Shown here: positions 8,403 through 18,170 of the stretch, piece after piece | Numbering within the stretch: the first letter of the stretch is position 1 | How the letters are laid out: each line of letters begins with the position of its first letter | Origin: Catellatospora sp. IY07-71 | GTDB taxonomy: Bacteria; Actinomycetota; Actinomycetes; Mycobacteriales; Micromonosporaceae | Direction: 5' to 3' | Assembly: GCF_018326265.1 (NCBI RefSeq) | Contig: NZ_AP023360.1 | Location: 2,905,501-2,969,500 of the forward strand | Length of the DNA: 64,000 nucleotides | The notes under the pieces: model-generated | Told to the model about the DNA's origin: nothing | The model's input: only the letters and a program-made list of their open reading frames with translations | Database searches by the model: none | Translations under genes and position numbers: made by a program

Positions 8403-9428
8403 ATGACAGTGCAATCCTCCCCGCGACACGACGTCGCGCCGAGGCAGCGCAGGGGTGGCTCGCCGCCGCCCTCGGAACCGCGCAGGAGCAGGGGAGTGCT
8501 CGGGCGGCTCGACATCAAGTACTCCCCGTACCTCTACATCGCGCCGTTCTTCGTGGTCTTCGGCATCTTCGGCCTCTGGCCGCTGATCTACACGCTGCGG
8601 ATGTCGCTCTACGACTGGGATCTCGGCTCCACCGTCGAGACCGCCAAGTTCGTCGGGCTCGACAACTTCGTGATGTTCCTGCAGGACGACGACTTCTGGA
8701 ACTCGGTCGTCAACACGCTCGCGATGTTCCTCATGTCCACCGTGCCGCAGCTGATCCTGGCGCTGATCCTGGCGAACGCGCTGAACAAGCGCCTGCGGGG
8801 CCGGACGCTGCTGCGGATGGGCGTGCTGATCCCGAACATCACCTCGGTCGCCGCGGTGTCGATCGTCTTCACGCAGCTCTACAGCCGTGACTTCGGTCTG
8901 ATCAACTGGGTGCTGGGACTGGTCGGCATCGAGCCGATCGAGTGGCAGGCGCACAGCTGGTCGTCCTGGGTCGCCATCTCCTCGATGGTCGACTGGCGCT
9001 GGACCGGCTACAACGCGCTGATCTTCCTTGCCGCGATGCAGTCCATTCCGCGCGACATCTACGAGTCGGCCTCGCTGGACGGCGCCTCGTCCTGGCGGCA
9101 GTTCTGGACCATGACGGTGCCCATGCTGCGGCCCACCATCATCTTCGTGACCATCATCTCGACCATCGGCGGCCTGCAGCTCTACGGCGAGCCGCTGCTG
9201 TTCACCGGTGGGGGCAACCCGCTGCTGGGCGGCTCGGACCGCCAGTCGCAGACGGTGACGATGTTCCTGATGGAACAGTTCTACATGAAGTTCGAGCTGG
9301 GCCGTGCCGCCACGGTCGCGTGGCTGCTCTTCATCATGATCCTGATATTCAGCGTGATCAACTTCCTGTTCACCCGGACCCTCCGGTCCGCGGACAGTGC
9401 GGCCAAGAAGAAGAAGGTGAAGCGATGA
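8403..9428 (+). CDS. cebF: Sugar ABC transporter permease CebF
   Basis: 341-aa MalF-type inner-membrane permease. After a Pro/Arg-rich cytoplasmic N-terminus (about 35 residues) come six predicted helices, the first being YLYIAPFFVVFGIFGLWPLI. The EAA loop that docks the ATPase is ESASLDGASSWRQFW. The C-terminus is lysine-rich (KKKKVKR). The ATG at 8403 is preceded by AGGAG. The stop overlaps the cebG start (ATGA). With CebG it forms the channel for the cello-oligosaccharide delivered by CebE; no ATPase gene is present, as is usual for this family. Confidence 0.88.
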   Translation: MTVQSSPRHDVAPRQRRGGSPPPSEPRRSRGVLGRLDIKYSPYLYIAPFFVVFGIFGLWPLIYTLRMSLYDWDLGSTVETAKFVGLDNFVMFLQDDDFWNSVVNTLAMFLMSTVPQLILALILANALNKRLRGRTLLRMGVLIPNITSVAAVSIVFTQLYSRDFGLINWVLGLVGIEPIEWQAHSWSSWVAISSMVDWRWTGYNALIFLAAMQSIPRDIYESASLDGASSWRQFWTMTVPMLRPTIIFVTIISTIGGLQLYGEPLLFTGGGNPLLGGSDRQSQTVTMFLMEQFYMKFELGRAATVAWLLFIMILIFSVINFLFTRTLRSADSAAKKKKVKR

Positions 9429-10336
9429 CCGCCACCGCATACCGGCCCGGCGCCCGCGAAGCCGCCCCGCCGCCCCGCAAGCGCCGCAAGAGCATGGGCG
9501 CCGCCGAGCGGCTCTGGCACGCCAGCCCGCTCACCTACATCACCCTGCTCGCCGCGGTGGCGCTGTCCATCTTCCCGCTGTACTACATGTTCGTGATCGC
9601 CACGCGGACCAACGACGCGGTCGGCCAGACCCCGCCCCCGATCACCCCGGGCGGCGAGATCGGCCCGAACGTCGACCGCCTGGTCAACAACGAGGGCGCC
9701 GCGTTCATGACCGGCCTGGTGAACTCGGCCATCGTGGCGACCGTGGTGACCGTGTTCGTGGTCTTCTTCTCGTCGCTGGCCGGCTTCGCCTTCGCGAAGC
9801 TGCGCTTCCAGGGCCGCAACGGCCTGATGCTGGCGATCCTGATCACGATGATGGTGCCGACGCAGCTGGGCATCGTGCCGCTCTACCAGATGATGTACGA
9901 GTGGGACCTGCACAACAAGCTGCCGTCGGTGATCCTGCCGTTCCTGGTCAGCGGCTTCGGCGTGTTCATGATGCGCCAGTACGCGAGCCAGGCGGTGCCC
10001 GATGAGCTGATCGAGGCCGCCCGCATGGACGGCTGCAGCACGTTCCGCACCTACTGGAACGTGGTGCTGCCCGGCCTGCGGCCCGCGATCGCCGTGCTCG
10101 GCCTGTTCACCTTCATGGAGCAGTGGAACTCGTTCCTCTGGCCCCAGATCGCCCTGGGCGACCCGCTGAACCCGACCGTTCAGCTGTCCCTGCAGCGCCT
10201 CTCGCAGGGTTACTACAACGACTACTCCCAGGTGTTCGCGGGTACGCTGCTCAGTGTCGTGCCGTTGCTCGTGATCTTCATTATCTTCGGTCGCCAGATC
10301 ATCGGCGGCATCATGGAAGGTGCAGTAAAAGCGTGA
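9425..10336 (+). CDS. cebG: Sugar ABC transporter permease CebG
   Basis: 303-aa MalG-type permease with six helices, starting [19 protein letters not shown], and an EAA loop [17 protein letters not shown]. It pairs with CebF as the heterodimeric membrane channel. The ATG overlaps the cebF stop by 4 nt, and its own stop overlaps the GTG start of the beta-glucosidase, so cebF, cebG and bglC form one translationally coupled block. Confidence 0.88.
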   Translation: MTATAYRPGAREAAPPPRKRRKSMGAAERLWHASPLTYITLLAAVALSIFPLYYMFVIATRTNDAVGQTPPPITPGGEIGPNVDRLVNNEGAAFMTGLVNSAIVATVVTVFVVFFSSLAGFAFAKLRFQGRNGLMLAILITMMVPTQLGIVPLYQMMYEWDLHNKLPSVILPFLVSGFGVFMMRQYASQAVPDELIEAARMDGCSTFRTYWNVVLPGLRPAIAVLGLFTFMEQWNSFLWPQIALGDPLNPTVQLSLQRLSQGYYNDYSQVFAGTLLSVVPLLVIFIIFGRQIIGGIMEGAVKA

Positions 10337-11751
10337 CAATCCAGCAAGACCCGCAGCTCGCCTCGCCGGCGGTGGCCTTTCCCCAGAACTTCCTGTGGGG
10401 CGCGGCCACGGCTTCCTACCAGATCGAGGGCGGCGCGTTCGAGGATGGGCGTACGGCGTCCATCTGGGACACCTTCAGCCGCACCCCCGGCAAGGTGCTG
10501 AACGGCGACAACGGCGACGTGGCCTGCGACCACTACCACCGCCGGGCCGAGGACGTCCAGCTGATGTCGGATCTCGGCCTGCGGTCGTACCGCTTCTCCG
10601 TGGCGTGGCCGCGGGTGCAGCCCGGCGGCCGGGGCCCGGCCAACCAGAAGGGTCTCGACTTCTACCGCGGCCTGGTGGACGACCTGCTCGGCCGGGGCAT
10701 CGAGCCCTGGCTGACGCTCTACCACTGGGACCTGCCGCAGGAGCTGCAGGACGCGGGCGGCTGGCCGGCGCGCGACACCGCCTACCGGTTCGCCGAGTAC
10801 GCGGGTCTCGTGCACGACGCTCTCGGTGACCGGGTGAAGTTCTGGACCACGCACAACGAGCCGTGGTGCAGCGCGTTCCTGGGGTACGGCTCCGGCGTGC
10901 ACGCCCCGGGCATCACCGACGGCGCGCAGGCTCTGGCGGCGGCGCACCACCTCAACCTCGGCCACGGCCTGGCCGTGCAGGCGATCCGGGCCGTGGTGCC
11001 GGACCGGCAGATGGGCATCACGCTCAACCTGCACTCGCTCCAGGCCGCGTCGGACTCCGCCGAGGACCGGGACGCCGAGCGCCGCATCGACGGCGTCGGC
11101 AACCGGGTCTTCCTGGACCCGATCTTCCGGGGGGAGTACCCGGCCGATCTGCTCGCCGACACGGCGGAGCTGACCGACTGGGGCTTCGTGCAGGACGGCG
11201 ACCTGGCGATCATCAACCAGCCGCTGGACATGCTCGGGGTCAACTACTACACCCGGCAGGTCGTGGCGGGCCCGGCCGACGACGGCGCGCCGCAGTCGCA
11301 CTGGCGGGCGGCGTCGGCGTGGCCGGGCAGCGGGCACGTCCGCTTCCTGACCCGCGAGCTGCCGGTGACCGAGATGGGCTGGGAGGTCGACCCCGACGGC
11401 CTGGTCGCGCTGCTCAAGCGCACGCACGAGGACTACGGCCCGATCCCGATGTACATCACCGAGAACGGCGCCGCCTACGACGACCGCGTGGCGGCCGACG
11501 GCTCGGTGCCGGATCCGGACCGCGTCGCCTACCTGGACGCCCATCTGAAGGCGTGCCACCAGGCGATGGCGGACGGGGTGCCTTTGCGGGGATACTTCGC
11601 GTGGTCGCTGCTGGACAACTACGAGTGGGCCTGGGGCTACTCGCGGCGGTTCGGCATCGTCCATGTCGACTATGACACCCAGGTACGCACGCCCAAGACC
11701 AGTGCACACTGGTACGCGGACGTGATCCGGCGCGGCGGGCTCGCCGCCTGA
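10333..11751 (+). CDS. bglC: GH1 beta-glucosidase BglC
   Basis: 472-aa family 1 glycoside hydrolase that hydrolyses imported cellobiose to glucose in the cytoplasm; no signal peptide is present. The N-terminal GH1 signature [14 protein letters not shown], the acid/base motif THNEPW (E176) and the nucleophile motif YITENG (E377) are all present, and the length is normal. GTG start overlapping the cebG stop. Placement at the end of cebEFG matches the Streptomyces ceb operon. A more general beta-glucosidase activity is possible. Confidence 0.92.
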   Translation: MTIQQDPQLASPAVAFPQNFLWGAATASYQIEGGAFEDGRTASIWDTFSRTPGKVLNGDNGDVACDHYHRRAEDVQLMSDLGLRSYRFSVAWPRVQPGGRGPANQKGLDFYRGLVDDLLGRGIEPWLTLYHWDLPQELQDAGGWPARDTAYRFAEYAGLVHDALGDRVKFWTTHNEPWCSAFLGYGSGVHAPGITDGAQALAAAHHLNLGHGLAVQAIRAVVPDRQMGITLNLHSLQAASDSAEDRDAERRIDGVGNRVFLDPIFRGEYPADLLADTAELTDWGFVQDGDLAIINQPLDMLGVNYYTRQVVAGPADDGAPQSHWRAASAWPGSGHVRFLTRELPVTEMGWEVDPDGLVALLKRTHEDYGPIPMYITENGAAYDDRVAADGSVPDPDRVAYLDAHLKACHQAMADGVPLRGYFAWSLLDNYEWAWGYSRRFGIVHVDYDTQVRTPKTSAHWYADVIRRGGLAA

Positions 11752-11817
11752 CGGCACAGCGGACCCGGGGCCGGTGGCGACACCGGCCCCGGGTCCGCCC
11801 AGAACGAGGAGCAATCG

Positions 11818-12840
11818 ATGACGACGCAGCGCACCAGGTCTGCGGGCCGGCCCACGCTGGACGAGGTGGCCGCGCTCGCGGGCGTGGGCCGGGGCACCGT
11901 GTCGCGTGTCGTCAACGGCTCGCCGCAGGTCAGCCCCGAGGCGCGCAGCGCCGTGCAGGAGGCCATCAAGGAGCTGGGCTACGTGCCCAACCGGGCCGCC
12001 CGCGCCCTGGTCACCCAGCGCACCGACTCGGTGGCGCTGGTCGTCTCCGAGTCGCAGGAGCGGGTCTTCGCCGAGCCGTTCTTCGCTGGCATCGTGCGCG
12101 GCATCAGCTCCGCGCTGTCCGACACCTCGCTGCAGCTGTGGCTGGCCATGGCGCAGACCCCGGCCGAGCGGCAGCGGGTGGAGAACCACCTCACCAGCCA
12201 GCACGTCGACGGCGTGCTGCTGGTCATGCTGCACGAGTCGGACAACCTGGTGCACCTGCTCAATCAGCGCGGCCTGCCCGCCGTGCTCGGCGGCCGTCCC
12301 GTGAGCGTCGACCAGAAGATCTCCTACGTCGACATGGACAACGTCAACGGCGCCCGGACCGCCGTGGAGTATCTGCTCTCCTCCGGCCGCAAGCGGGTGG
12401 CCACCATCGCCGGCCCGCAGGACCTCGGCGTGGGCGTGGACCGCCTGGTCGGCTACCGGGCCGCGGTGCAGACCGCCGCCGTCGAGCCGCTGATCGAGTT
12501 CGGCGACTTCTCCGAGTACAGCGGCGTCGAGGCGATGCGCCGGCTGCTGGCCCGCCGCCCCGACCTGGACGCGGTCTTCGTCGCGTCCGACCTGATGGCC
12601 GCCGGTGCGGTGCGCGCGCTGCGCGACGCCGGCCGCCGCATCCCCGAGGATGTCGCGGTGATCGGCTTCGAGGACTCCCCGGTCGCCCGGCAGACCGAGC
12701 CGCCGCTGACCACCGTCTACCAGCCCGTCGAGGACATGGGCCGGCACATGGTCCGGCTGCTGCTCAGCCGCATCCGCGGCGAGGCCGAGCCCAGCCACAT
12801 CCTCCTCGACACCCACCTCGTGCATCGGAACAGCGCCTGA
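11818..12840 (+). CDS. cebR: LacI-family repressor CebR
   Basis: 340-aa repressor. The N-terminal helix-turn-helix is PTLDEVAALAGVGRGTVSRV with hinge PNRAARALV, followed by a periplasmic-binding-protein-like sensor domain. GAGGAG precedes the ATG. It lies 66 bp after bglC in the same direction. It probably represses the ceb operon through the two palindromes at 6855-6922 and is released by cellobiose, as known for Streptomyces CebR. No CebR box is visible just upstream of cebR, so it may be read from the operon promoter. Confidence 0.88.
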   Translation: MTTQRTRSAGRPTLDEVAALAGVGRGTVSRVVNGSPQVSPEARSAVQEAIKELGYVPNRAARALVTQRTDSVALVVSESQERVFAEPFFAGIVRGISSALSDTSLQLWLAMAQTPAERQRVENHLTSQHVDGVLLVMLHESDNLVHLLNQRGLPAVLGGRPVSVDQKISYVDMDNVNGARTAVEYLLSSGRKRVATIAGPQDLGVGVDRLVGYRAAVQTAAVEPLIEFGDFSEYSGVEAMRRLLARRPDLDAVFVASDLMAAGAVRALRDAGRRIPEDVAVIGFEDSPVARQTEPPLTTVYQPVEDMGRHMVRLLLSRIRGEAEPSHILLDTHLVHRNSA

Positions 12841-13199
12841 GCCGTCCCACGGCTTGTTCACGCGTCGTCCGCTTGGTGGACACGCGTTGACGCCGGTTCG
12901 GCAAATTGGGGAGGATATGAGTCCGCCCGCACGTCGGGCGGTGCTTTGCATCCATCATGATCGCTGGACGCGGCGTGGCTCGGCGAAGTTGCCGCGCCGG
13001 TCGCCCATCATCGGCGATCATGGGTGGGCCCGGGTGGCGGCAATGGCGGCGCCCTACCGGTGATGCGGTGCTGAGCTGCGGGGACGCGGTGGAAATGGTC
13101 TCCTGCGGATACGGTGCCGCAATGCGTACGAAACGGTAATAGGCGATGCTCGGACAGGGATCCGGCATCCGCCGGATGCCGTCGTGGAGAGGAGCCGCC
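12841..13199. other. 359-bp intergenic region after cebR
   Basis: No gene is supported here. It holds a bulged hairpin at 12860-12887 (ACGCGTCGTCC paired with GGACACGCGT), a plausible cebR terminator, and a hairpin at 13163-13181 (CGGCATCC/GGATGCCG, 3-nt loop) in the leader of the next gene. Promoters were not identified with confidence. Confidence 0.5.
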
Positions 13200-13994
13200 A
13201 TGCTGCTGAGGGTCAGAGTCGCCCTGCCCGACCGTCCCGGATCGCTGGGGCAGGTGGCCCGGACCCTGGGCGTCGCCGGGGCGGACATCGTGCAGGTGGT
13301 GGTGCTGGAGCGGCTGGGCGGCCGGGCCATCGACGACTTCACCGTGGTGTGGCCCGGTGGGGCGGGCGTCGAGCGGCTGCGGGCCGGGCTGAGCGCCATG
13401 CCGGGGGTACGCGTCGACGGCATCTGGCGCGCGATCGGCGCCCCGGTGGCGGGCGCGTTCGACGCCGAGCTGCTCACCCAGATCGCCGCGAACCCGGCCG
13501 AGGGCTTGGCCACGCTGGTCGACACGGTCCCGGCGCTGCTCGCCGCGGACTGGGCGATGGCGCTGCGGGTGCCCGCCGACTGGGCCGCGCGCGGCTCCGT
13601 CGGCATCGACGTGCGCCACGGCGCCGACGACATGGCGGTGCTCGGCGCGGTCCGCAAGCGCCCCGTCCCGCCGGTGCTCTACGCGAGCTGGCGGGCCCCG
13701 GAGCAGCTGGCGCTGCCGGAGGTCACCCCGCTGCGCGCCCGTTCCATGACCGGGCCGGACGGCACCCGCTACGCGCTGGCGCCGTTCGGGCGCGCGGGGC
13801 TGGTGCTGGTGGTGGCCCGCACGGTCGACGACGAACTGCCGGTGGCCGCGTTCCACGCCACCGAGGTGGACCGAATCGCGCAGCTGGTGCGCGCGGCCGC
13901 GGTGATCGTCGGCGACCGGCTGGACGCCGCCGCGCAGGCGCCCGCGCCCCGGGCCGCGCAAGCGTCCTCGGAGGAGCCCGCATCTGCACTCTGA
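13200..13994 (+). CDS. ACT-domain regulatory-type protein
   Basis: 264-aa protein with an N-terminal ACT domain (residues 1-75; LRVRVALPDRPGSLGQVA is the classic ligand-binding start). A second alpha/beta region follows that resembles the middle part of the next gene. The C-terminal tail is Ala/Pro-rich. ACT domains bind amino acids to control enzymes; no catalytic domain is visible, so this is probably a stand-alone sensor. The ATG at 13200 has GAGGAG upstream. A downstream paralogue at 14148 carries an extra acetyltransferase domain. Confidence 0.8.
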   Translation: MLLRVRVALPDRPGSLGQVARTLGVAGADIVQVVVLERLGGRAIDDFTVVWPGGAGVERLRAGLSAMPGVRVDGIWRAIGAPVAGAFDAELLTQIAANPAEGLATLVDTVPALLAADWAMALRVPADWAARGSVGIDVRHGADDMAVLGAVRKRPVPPVLYASWRAPEQLALPEVTPLRARSMTGPDGTRYALAPFGRAGLVLVVARTVDDELPVAAFHATEVDRIAQLVRAAAVIVGDRLDAAAQAPAPRAAQASSEEPASAL

Positions 13995-14046
13995 CCTGCG
14001 GCGATGGGCTCGGCCTGTGACCTCGGGCATAGTTAGATCTTGATAA

Positions 14047-14061
14047 GACCGTGTAACGGTC
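14047..14061. promoter_or_regulatory. 15-bp inverted repeat upstream of the ACT-GNAT gene
   Basis: GACCGT and ACGGTC flank a GTA spacer, about 85 bp before the start of the ACT-GNAT gene. It is an operator candidate by symmetry only; no regulator can be named. Confidence 0.3.
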
Positions 14062-14147
14062 CCGAAACACGGCAGGCGCACGCTGATTCCTGTCGGTGCT
14101 CGCCCCCATCATGGGAGGGTCGGTGCCGGCAGGAAATGGAGCAGGTC

Positions 14148-15197
14148 ATGGCGTTGTGGCGGGTGCGGGCGACCGTTGACGATCGCCCCGGGTTCCTCGC
14201 GGTGCTGACGGCGAGTCTGGCCCTGCGTTCGATCAACATCCTCGCGGTGCAGGTGCTCACCACCGAGGCGGGCGCCGTCGACGACTTCCTGGTGGACGCC
14301 CCCGACGCGATGACCGAGGACGAGCTGGTCGCCGCGATCGAGCGCGGCCGCGGGCGCGACGCCTGGGTGAGCCGCACCGACGCCTACGGGCTGGTCGACC
14401 CGCCGACGCACGCGCTCGGCCTGGCCGCCCGGCTCGCCGCCGACCCCGACGGCCTGCACGGCGCCCTGTCCGGACTGCTCGGCGGCGCGCTGGTGCGCCG
14501 CGAGTCCGGCGGCGCCTCGGTCACCGGGCACAGCGACTCGACGATGCGCCTGGCCGACCCGTTCGGCGACGCGGGCGTGCTGGTGGTGACCCGGCTCGCG
14601 CCGGCCTTCACCCCGGCCGAGTTCGCCCGCGCGCAGGCGCTGGTCGAGGTGGCTCGGGCCGCGAACACGCGCCGCCTGGCGAGCGCGATCGTGCTGCTGC
14701 CCGACGGCTCGGAGGTCGCGTTCCGCCCGGCCGGCTCGGCCGACCTGTCCGCGGTCCACGACATGCACGCCCGCTGCGGCGAGCGCAGCCTCTACCTGCG
14801 ATACCTGGCTGGCACCCGGGGCCCGAGCCGGGCCCGGCTGTCCCGGCTGCTTACTCCCGCCAAGGGCTGCGCGCTGGTGGCCGAGGCCAGCGCCCCCGGC
14901 ACCGGCGGCAACCGCATCGTGGCCGTGGCGAACCTGATCGGCGAGGGCGAGACGGCCGAGGTCGCCCTGCTCGTCGAGGACGGCTGGCAGCGGCGGGGCA
15001 TCGGCAGCGCGCTGCTGCGGCGGCTGCTGGCGCTGGCCGGTCCGGCCGGCTTCCGCTCGGTCACCGTGCACACGCACTGCGAGAACGACGCGATGCTGCG
15101 TACGATGCGGCGCCTGCCGCACCCGGCGCGCACCGACCGTGACGGGTCCCTCATCAGCGCCACGATCGCCGTGCCGGAGCCTCATCCGGCGGTGTGA
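14148..15197 (+). CDS. ACT domain - GNAT acetyltransferase fusion
   Basis: 349-aa protein with an N-terminal ACT domain (WRVRATVDDRPGFLAVLTAS), a central region paralogous to the preceding gene, and a C-terminal GNAT domain (about residues 190-340) with the acetyl-CoA motif VEDGWQRRGIGSALL. The architecture suggests an amino-acid-regulated protein or small-molecule acetyltransferase, comparable in principle to the amino-acid-binding GNAT regulators of mycobacteria and Streptomyces. The ATG at 14148 is favoured by GGAG at suitable distance; an in-frame ATG lies 12 nt upstream. Confidence 0.82.
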   Translation: MALWRVRATVDDRPGFLAVLTASLALRSINILAVQVLTTEAGAVDDFLVDAPDAMTEDELVAAIERGRGRDAWVSRTDAYGLVDPPTHALGLAARLAADPDGLHGALSGLLGGALVRRESGGASVTGHSDSTMRLADPFGDAGVLVVTRLAPAFTPAEFARAQALVEVARAANTRRLASAIVLLPDGSEVAFRPAGSADLSAVHDMHARCGERSLYLRYLAGTRGPSRARLSRLLTPAKGCALVAEASAPGTGGNRIVAVANLIGEGETAEVALLVEDGWQRRGIGSALLRRLLALAGPAGFRSVTVHTHCENDAMLRTMRRLPHPARTDRDGSLISATIAVPEPHPAV

Positions 15198-15242
15198 ACC
15201 GGGTGACCAGGACAGCGGCTAGATCAGACCCTCGGTAGGCGG

Positions 15243-15259
15243 TCGCACACATTGTGCGA
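15243..15259. promoter_or_regulatory. 17-bp palindrome upstream of nitric oxide synthase gene
   Basis: TCGCACA and TGTGCGA flank CAT: a perfect 7-bp inverted repeat 34 bp before the nos start. It is a likely operator for a dimeric regulator. It also argues against an alternative GTG start lying within it. Confidence 0.5.
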
Positions 15260-15292
15260 TGGCTATCTCGGGGGCCGGTCTTTGATTCACAC

Positions 15293-16840
15293 ATGACAGT
15301 CCCTCACATACCTCCCACGGGATACCGTGACGCTCCGTTGACGGACTGGGACCCGGACCGGCCGGTCGACTTCGCCGAGGCCGAGGAGTTCCTGCGCACC
15401 TGCTACGCCGAGCTGCCCAAGCTCGGCCCGGTGGAGCCGCGGCTGGCCGTGGTGCGTGAGCAGATCGCCGCGCTGGGGACGTACACCCACACGCACGCCG
15501 AGCTGGTGCACGGCGCACGTATGGCCTGGCGCAACGCCAGCCGCTGCATCGGCCGGGTGTACTGGCGCAGCCTCACCGTGCTGGACCGCCGCGCGCACCG
15601 GGAGCCCGACCGCATCTACGACGACCTGGTGAGCCACCTGCACCTGGCCACCGGCGAGGGCGCGTCGCGCGGCCGGCTGCGGGCGGTCATCTCGATCTTC
15701 GAGCAGGCGGTGCCCGGCCGGCCGGTGACCCGGCTGTGGAACGACCAGCTCATCCGCTACGCCGGGCACCGTGACGGCGCCGGGATCGTCGGCGACCCGC
15801 AGTACGAGCAGTTCACCGCCGCCGTCACCCGGCTCGGCTGGACGGGCAAGGGCAGCGCGTTCGACCTGCTGCCGCTGGTGCTCCAGGTCGGCGACGCCGA
15901 TCCGCGCCTCTACGAGCTGCCCGAGTCGGCGGTGCTGGAGGTGCCGATCGCGCACCCGGAGTACGGCTGGTTCGCCGAGCTGGGCCTGCGCTGGCACGCG
16001 GTGCCCGCGATCGCGAACATGCGGCTGTCCATCGGCGGCGTCGACTACCCGCTCGCGCCGTTCTCCGGCTGGTACATGGGTACCGAGATCGGCGCGCGCA
16101 ACCTGGCCGACGCGCGGCGCTACAACCAGATCCCCGTCATCGCGGCCCGGATGGGCCTGGACACCAGCAGCGAGTCGACGCTGTGGCGGGACCGGGCGCT
16201 GGTGGAGCTGAACCGGGCGGTGCTGTGGTCGTACGAGCGGGCGGGGGTGCGGGTGACCGACCACCACAGCGAGTCGCGCCTGTTTCTGACCCACATGGAA
16301 CGTGAGCGCCGCGCGGGCCGGGACACCCCGGCGGACTGGACCTGGATCGTGCCGCCGCTGTCCGGCGGTCTCACCCCGGTCTTCCACCGCTACTACACCG
16401 AGGCCGACCAGCGGCCGAACTTCTACCTGGACCGCTTCGCGCGCGACCTCTCGGCCACCGGCGCCCCGTCCGCGGTCCGCGTCACCCTGCCCACCCAGCG
16501 GGGCGCGCACCGCACCGGTGCCCGCTGCCCGATCACCGGCCAGACCGCCCCGATCCCGGACCTGTCTGTGGAGTTCCTCCCCGGCGACGCCCCGGCCCTC
16601 GACGCCGGTCTCCTCGACGCCGGTCTCCTCGACGCCCCGGCCCTCGACCCCGACGACCCGGACCCGTCCCTGATCGACCCGACCGCCTTCGCGCCGCCCG
16701 CGCACACCAACGGCACCCACCCGGACCCCGCCGCCCACCCCATCGTGCGCGGCGCCGTTCCCGCCGGCAGCGCCCCGCCTCCGATCCCCGCCGAGCCCGT
16801 CCCCACCCGCAAACGCGGCCTCCGCCGCCTCCTCGGCTGA
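15293..16840 (+). CDS. nos: Bacterial nitric oxide synthase oxygenase with long C-terminal extension
   Basis: 515-aa NOS oxygenase. It converts L-arginine to citrulline and nitric oxide using heme and a pterin, with electrons from unlinked reductases. The heme thiolate motif RNASRCIGR gives Cys85, and the arginine-binding Glu is in WYMGTEI (E265); WTWIVPPLSGG and the following YYTEADQRPNFY are also family hallmarks. The oxygenase core ends near residue 385. The remaining 130 residues are Pro/Asp-rich and include a duplicated DAGLL motif and a CPITGQ segment; Bacillus NOS, about 360 aa, lacks this. There is no linked reductase or nitration gene (no txt-type cluster). Confidence 0.92.
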   Translation: MTVPHIPPTGYRDAPLTDWDPDRPVDFAEAEEFLRTCYAELPKLGPVEPRLAVVREQIAALGTYTHTHAELVHGARMAWRNASRCIGRVYWRSLTVLDRRAHREPDRIYDDLVSHLHLATGEGASRGRLRAVISIFEQAVPGRPVTRLWNDQLIRYAGHRDGAGIVGDPQYEQFTAAVTRLGWTGKGSAFDLLPLVLQVGDADPRLYELPESAVLEVPIAHPEYGWFAELGLRWHAVPAIANMRLSIGGVDYPLAPFSGWYMGTEIGARNLADARRYNQIPVIAARMGLDTSSESTLWRDRALVELNRAVLWSYERAGVRVTDHHSESRLFLTHMERERRAGRDTPADWTWIVPPLSGGLTPVFHRYYTEADQRPNFYLDRFARDLSATGAPSAVRVTLPTQRGAHRTGARCPITGQTAPIPDLSVEFLPGDAPALDAGLLDAGLLDAPALDPDDPDPSLIDPTAFAPPAHTNGTHPDPAAHPIVRGAVPAGSAPPPIPAEPVPTRKRGLRRLLG

Positions 16841-16874
16841 CCCCTGTCCCGGCGTACCCCCTCAAGATCTTGAC

Positions 16875-16941
16875 GATCTTGCGCGAACTGTTAGGGATTT
16901 GCCCGATAGGGGCGTGTCGTCCCCACAGTCCGCGCAAGATC
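16875..16941. repeat. Family B palindromic element, copy B1 (67 bp, GATC ends)
   Basis: Terminal 17-nt arms starting GATCTTGCGCG pair with one mismatch, and inner GGGG/CCCC and GCCC/GGGC blocks allow smaller hairpins. Copy B2 at 43144 has exactly the same length and near-identical arms. It lies between nos and the glycosyltransferase gene. Confidence 0.8.
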
Positions 16942-17029
16942 GCCGGGGGAGAGAGGGGGACCGGGGATGTTCATCGGGGGTTTCGGTGGGGGACATCGGG
17001 GGGCGGGGTTGGGTCGGTAGCAACGGGGC

Positions 17030-18139
17030 ATGCCCCTGCTGTCGGTTGTTGTTCCGGTGCACAACGTGGAGCGGTATCTGCGTGCGTGCCTTGATTCGGT
17101 GCTGGTGGAGTCGACCGGCGAGGTCGAGGTGGTGGCGGTCGACGATCGGTCGCCGGATGGGAGTGCGGGGATTCTGCGGGAGTACGCCATCCGTGATCCG
17201 CGGGTGCGGGTGGTGACGCTGGCGCAGAACGTGGGGCTGGGGCGGGCCCGTAATGCGGGGTTCGCGCTGGCGCGGGGGGAGTACGTGTGGTTCGTCGACA
17301 GTGATGACCGGCTCGCGGCGGGGGCCGTGGGGGCGGTGTGTGCGCGGCTGCGGGAGTTGCGGCCGGAGGTGCTGCTGGTCGATCACGACCGGGTGTACGA
17401 GGACGGGATGGTCGAGACCGACGCGTCGAGTCCGGTGCTGCGCGGGGTGGACGGCGTGGCGTCGCTGGACGAGCGGCCGGAGTTGCTGCGGCTGCAGCAC
17501 ACGGCTTGGAACAAGATCGTGTCGGCGGAGCTGATCCGCGCGCATGACCTGGTGTTTCCGGCGGGGTGGTACGAGGACTTCCCGTTCAGCCATCCGGTGC
17601 TGCTGGCCGCGGAGCGGATCGCGGTGCTGGACCGGGTCTGCTACCACTATCGGCGCGGGCGGGACGGCGCGATCACGACCTCGGTGAGCGCCCGGCACCT
17701 GGAGGCGGTGGCGCAGTACCGGGCGCTGTGGGCGGGGCTGGCCGCGCGCGGGCCGCGCTTCCAGCGGCATCACGACCGGCTGTTCCGGCTCATGATCGAT
17801 CACTGCCTGGCCGTCATGGGCAACGCCGACCGGCTGCCCAGCCGGGCTCGCCGCGACTTCTTCCGGCAGGTCGTGCAGCTCTACCGGGAGCACCGGCCGG
17901 CCGGTGGGTATCCGCGGCCGGGCGCACTGGGCGGGATCAAACACGATCTGATCCGGCTGGGCTGGTATCCGGCCTACGCGGCCCTGCGCGGCGCCTGGCG
18001 GAGCAGCCGTACGCTGCGCGAACGGCGTCGTGGCAACCCCTCGGCGGCTGCGGTGGCGACGGTTCCCGCGCCCCGTCGATCCGATCACTTCGATCGCCGC
18101 GAGGCTGCAATCGGTGCGGGCATGGACTATGGTCGGTGA
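17030..18139 (+). CDS. Family 2 glycosyltransferase
   Basis: 369-aa GT-A glycosyltransferase. LSVVVPVHNVERYL opens the nucleotide-sugar-binding fold, VAVDDRSPDGS carries the first acidic motif, and FVDSDDR (D90-D93) is the metal-binding DxD. The C-terminal half is basic and lacks membrane helices, as in glycosyltransferases that build teichoic-acid-like or capsular polymers. Acceptor and donor are unknown. It is followed 31 bp later by a polysaccharide deacetylase, hinting at a surface-glycan role. Confidence 0.85.
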   Translation: MPLLSVVVPVHNVERYLRACLDSVLVESTGEVEVVAVDDRSPDGSAGILREYAIRDPRVRVVTLAQNVGLGRARNAGFALARGEYVWFVDSDDRLAAGAVGAVCARLRELRPEVLLVDHDRVYEDGMVETDASSPVLRGVDGVASLDERPELLRLQHTAWNKIVSAELIRAHDLVFPAGWYEDFPFSHPVLLAAERIAVLDRVCYHYRRGRDGAITTSVSARHLEAVAQYRALWAGLAARGPRFQRHHDRLFRLMIDHCLAVMGNADRLPSRARRDFFRQVVQLYREHRPAGGYPRPGALGGIKHDLIRLGWYPAYAALRGAWRSSRTLRERRRGNPSAAAVATVPAPRRSDHFDRREAAIGAGMDYGR

Positions 18140-18170
18140 ACGCTGAACCCCCGCACCCCCAGGAGTTCGC

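Noticed and set aside
12959-13019. A 61-bp stretch bounded by GATC, the same length as family A elements
   Set aside because: Apart from GATCGC at the ends the arms do not pair, and it shares no core sequence with family A. Length match is probably chance.
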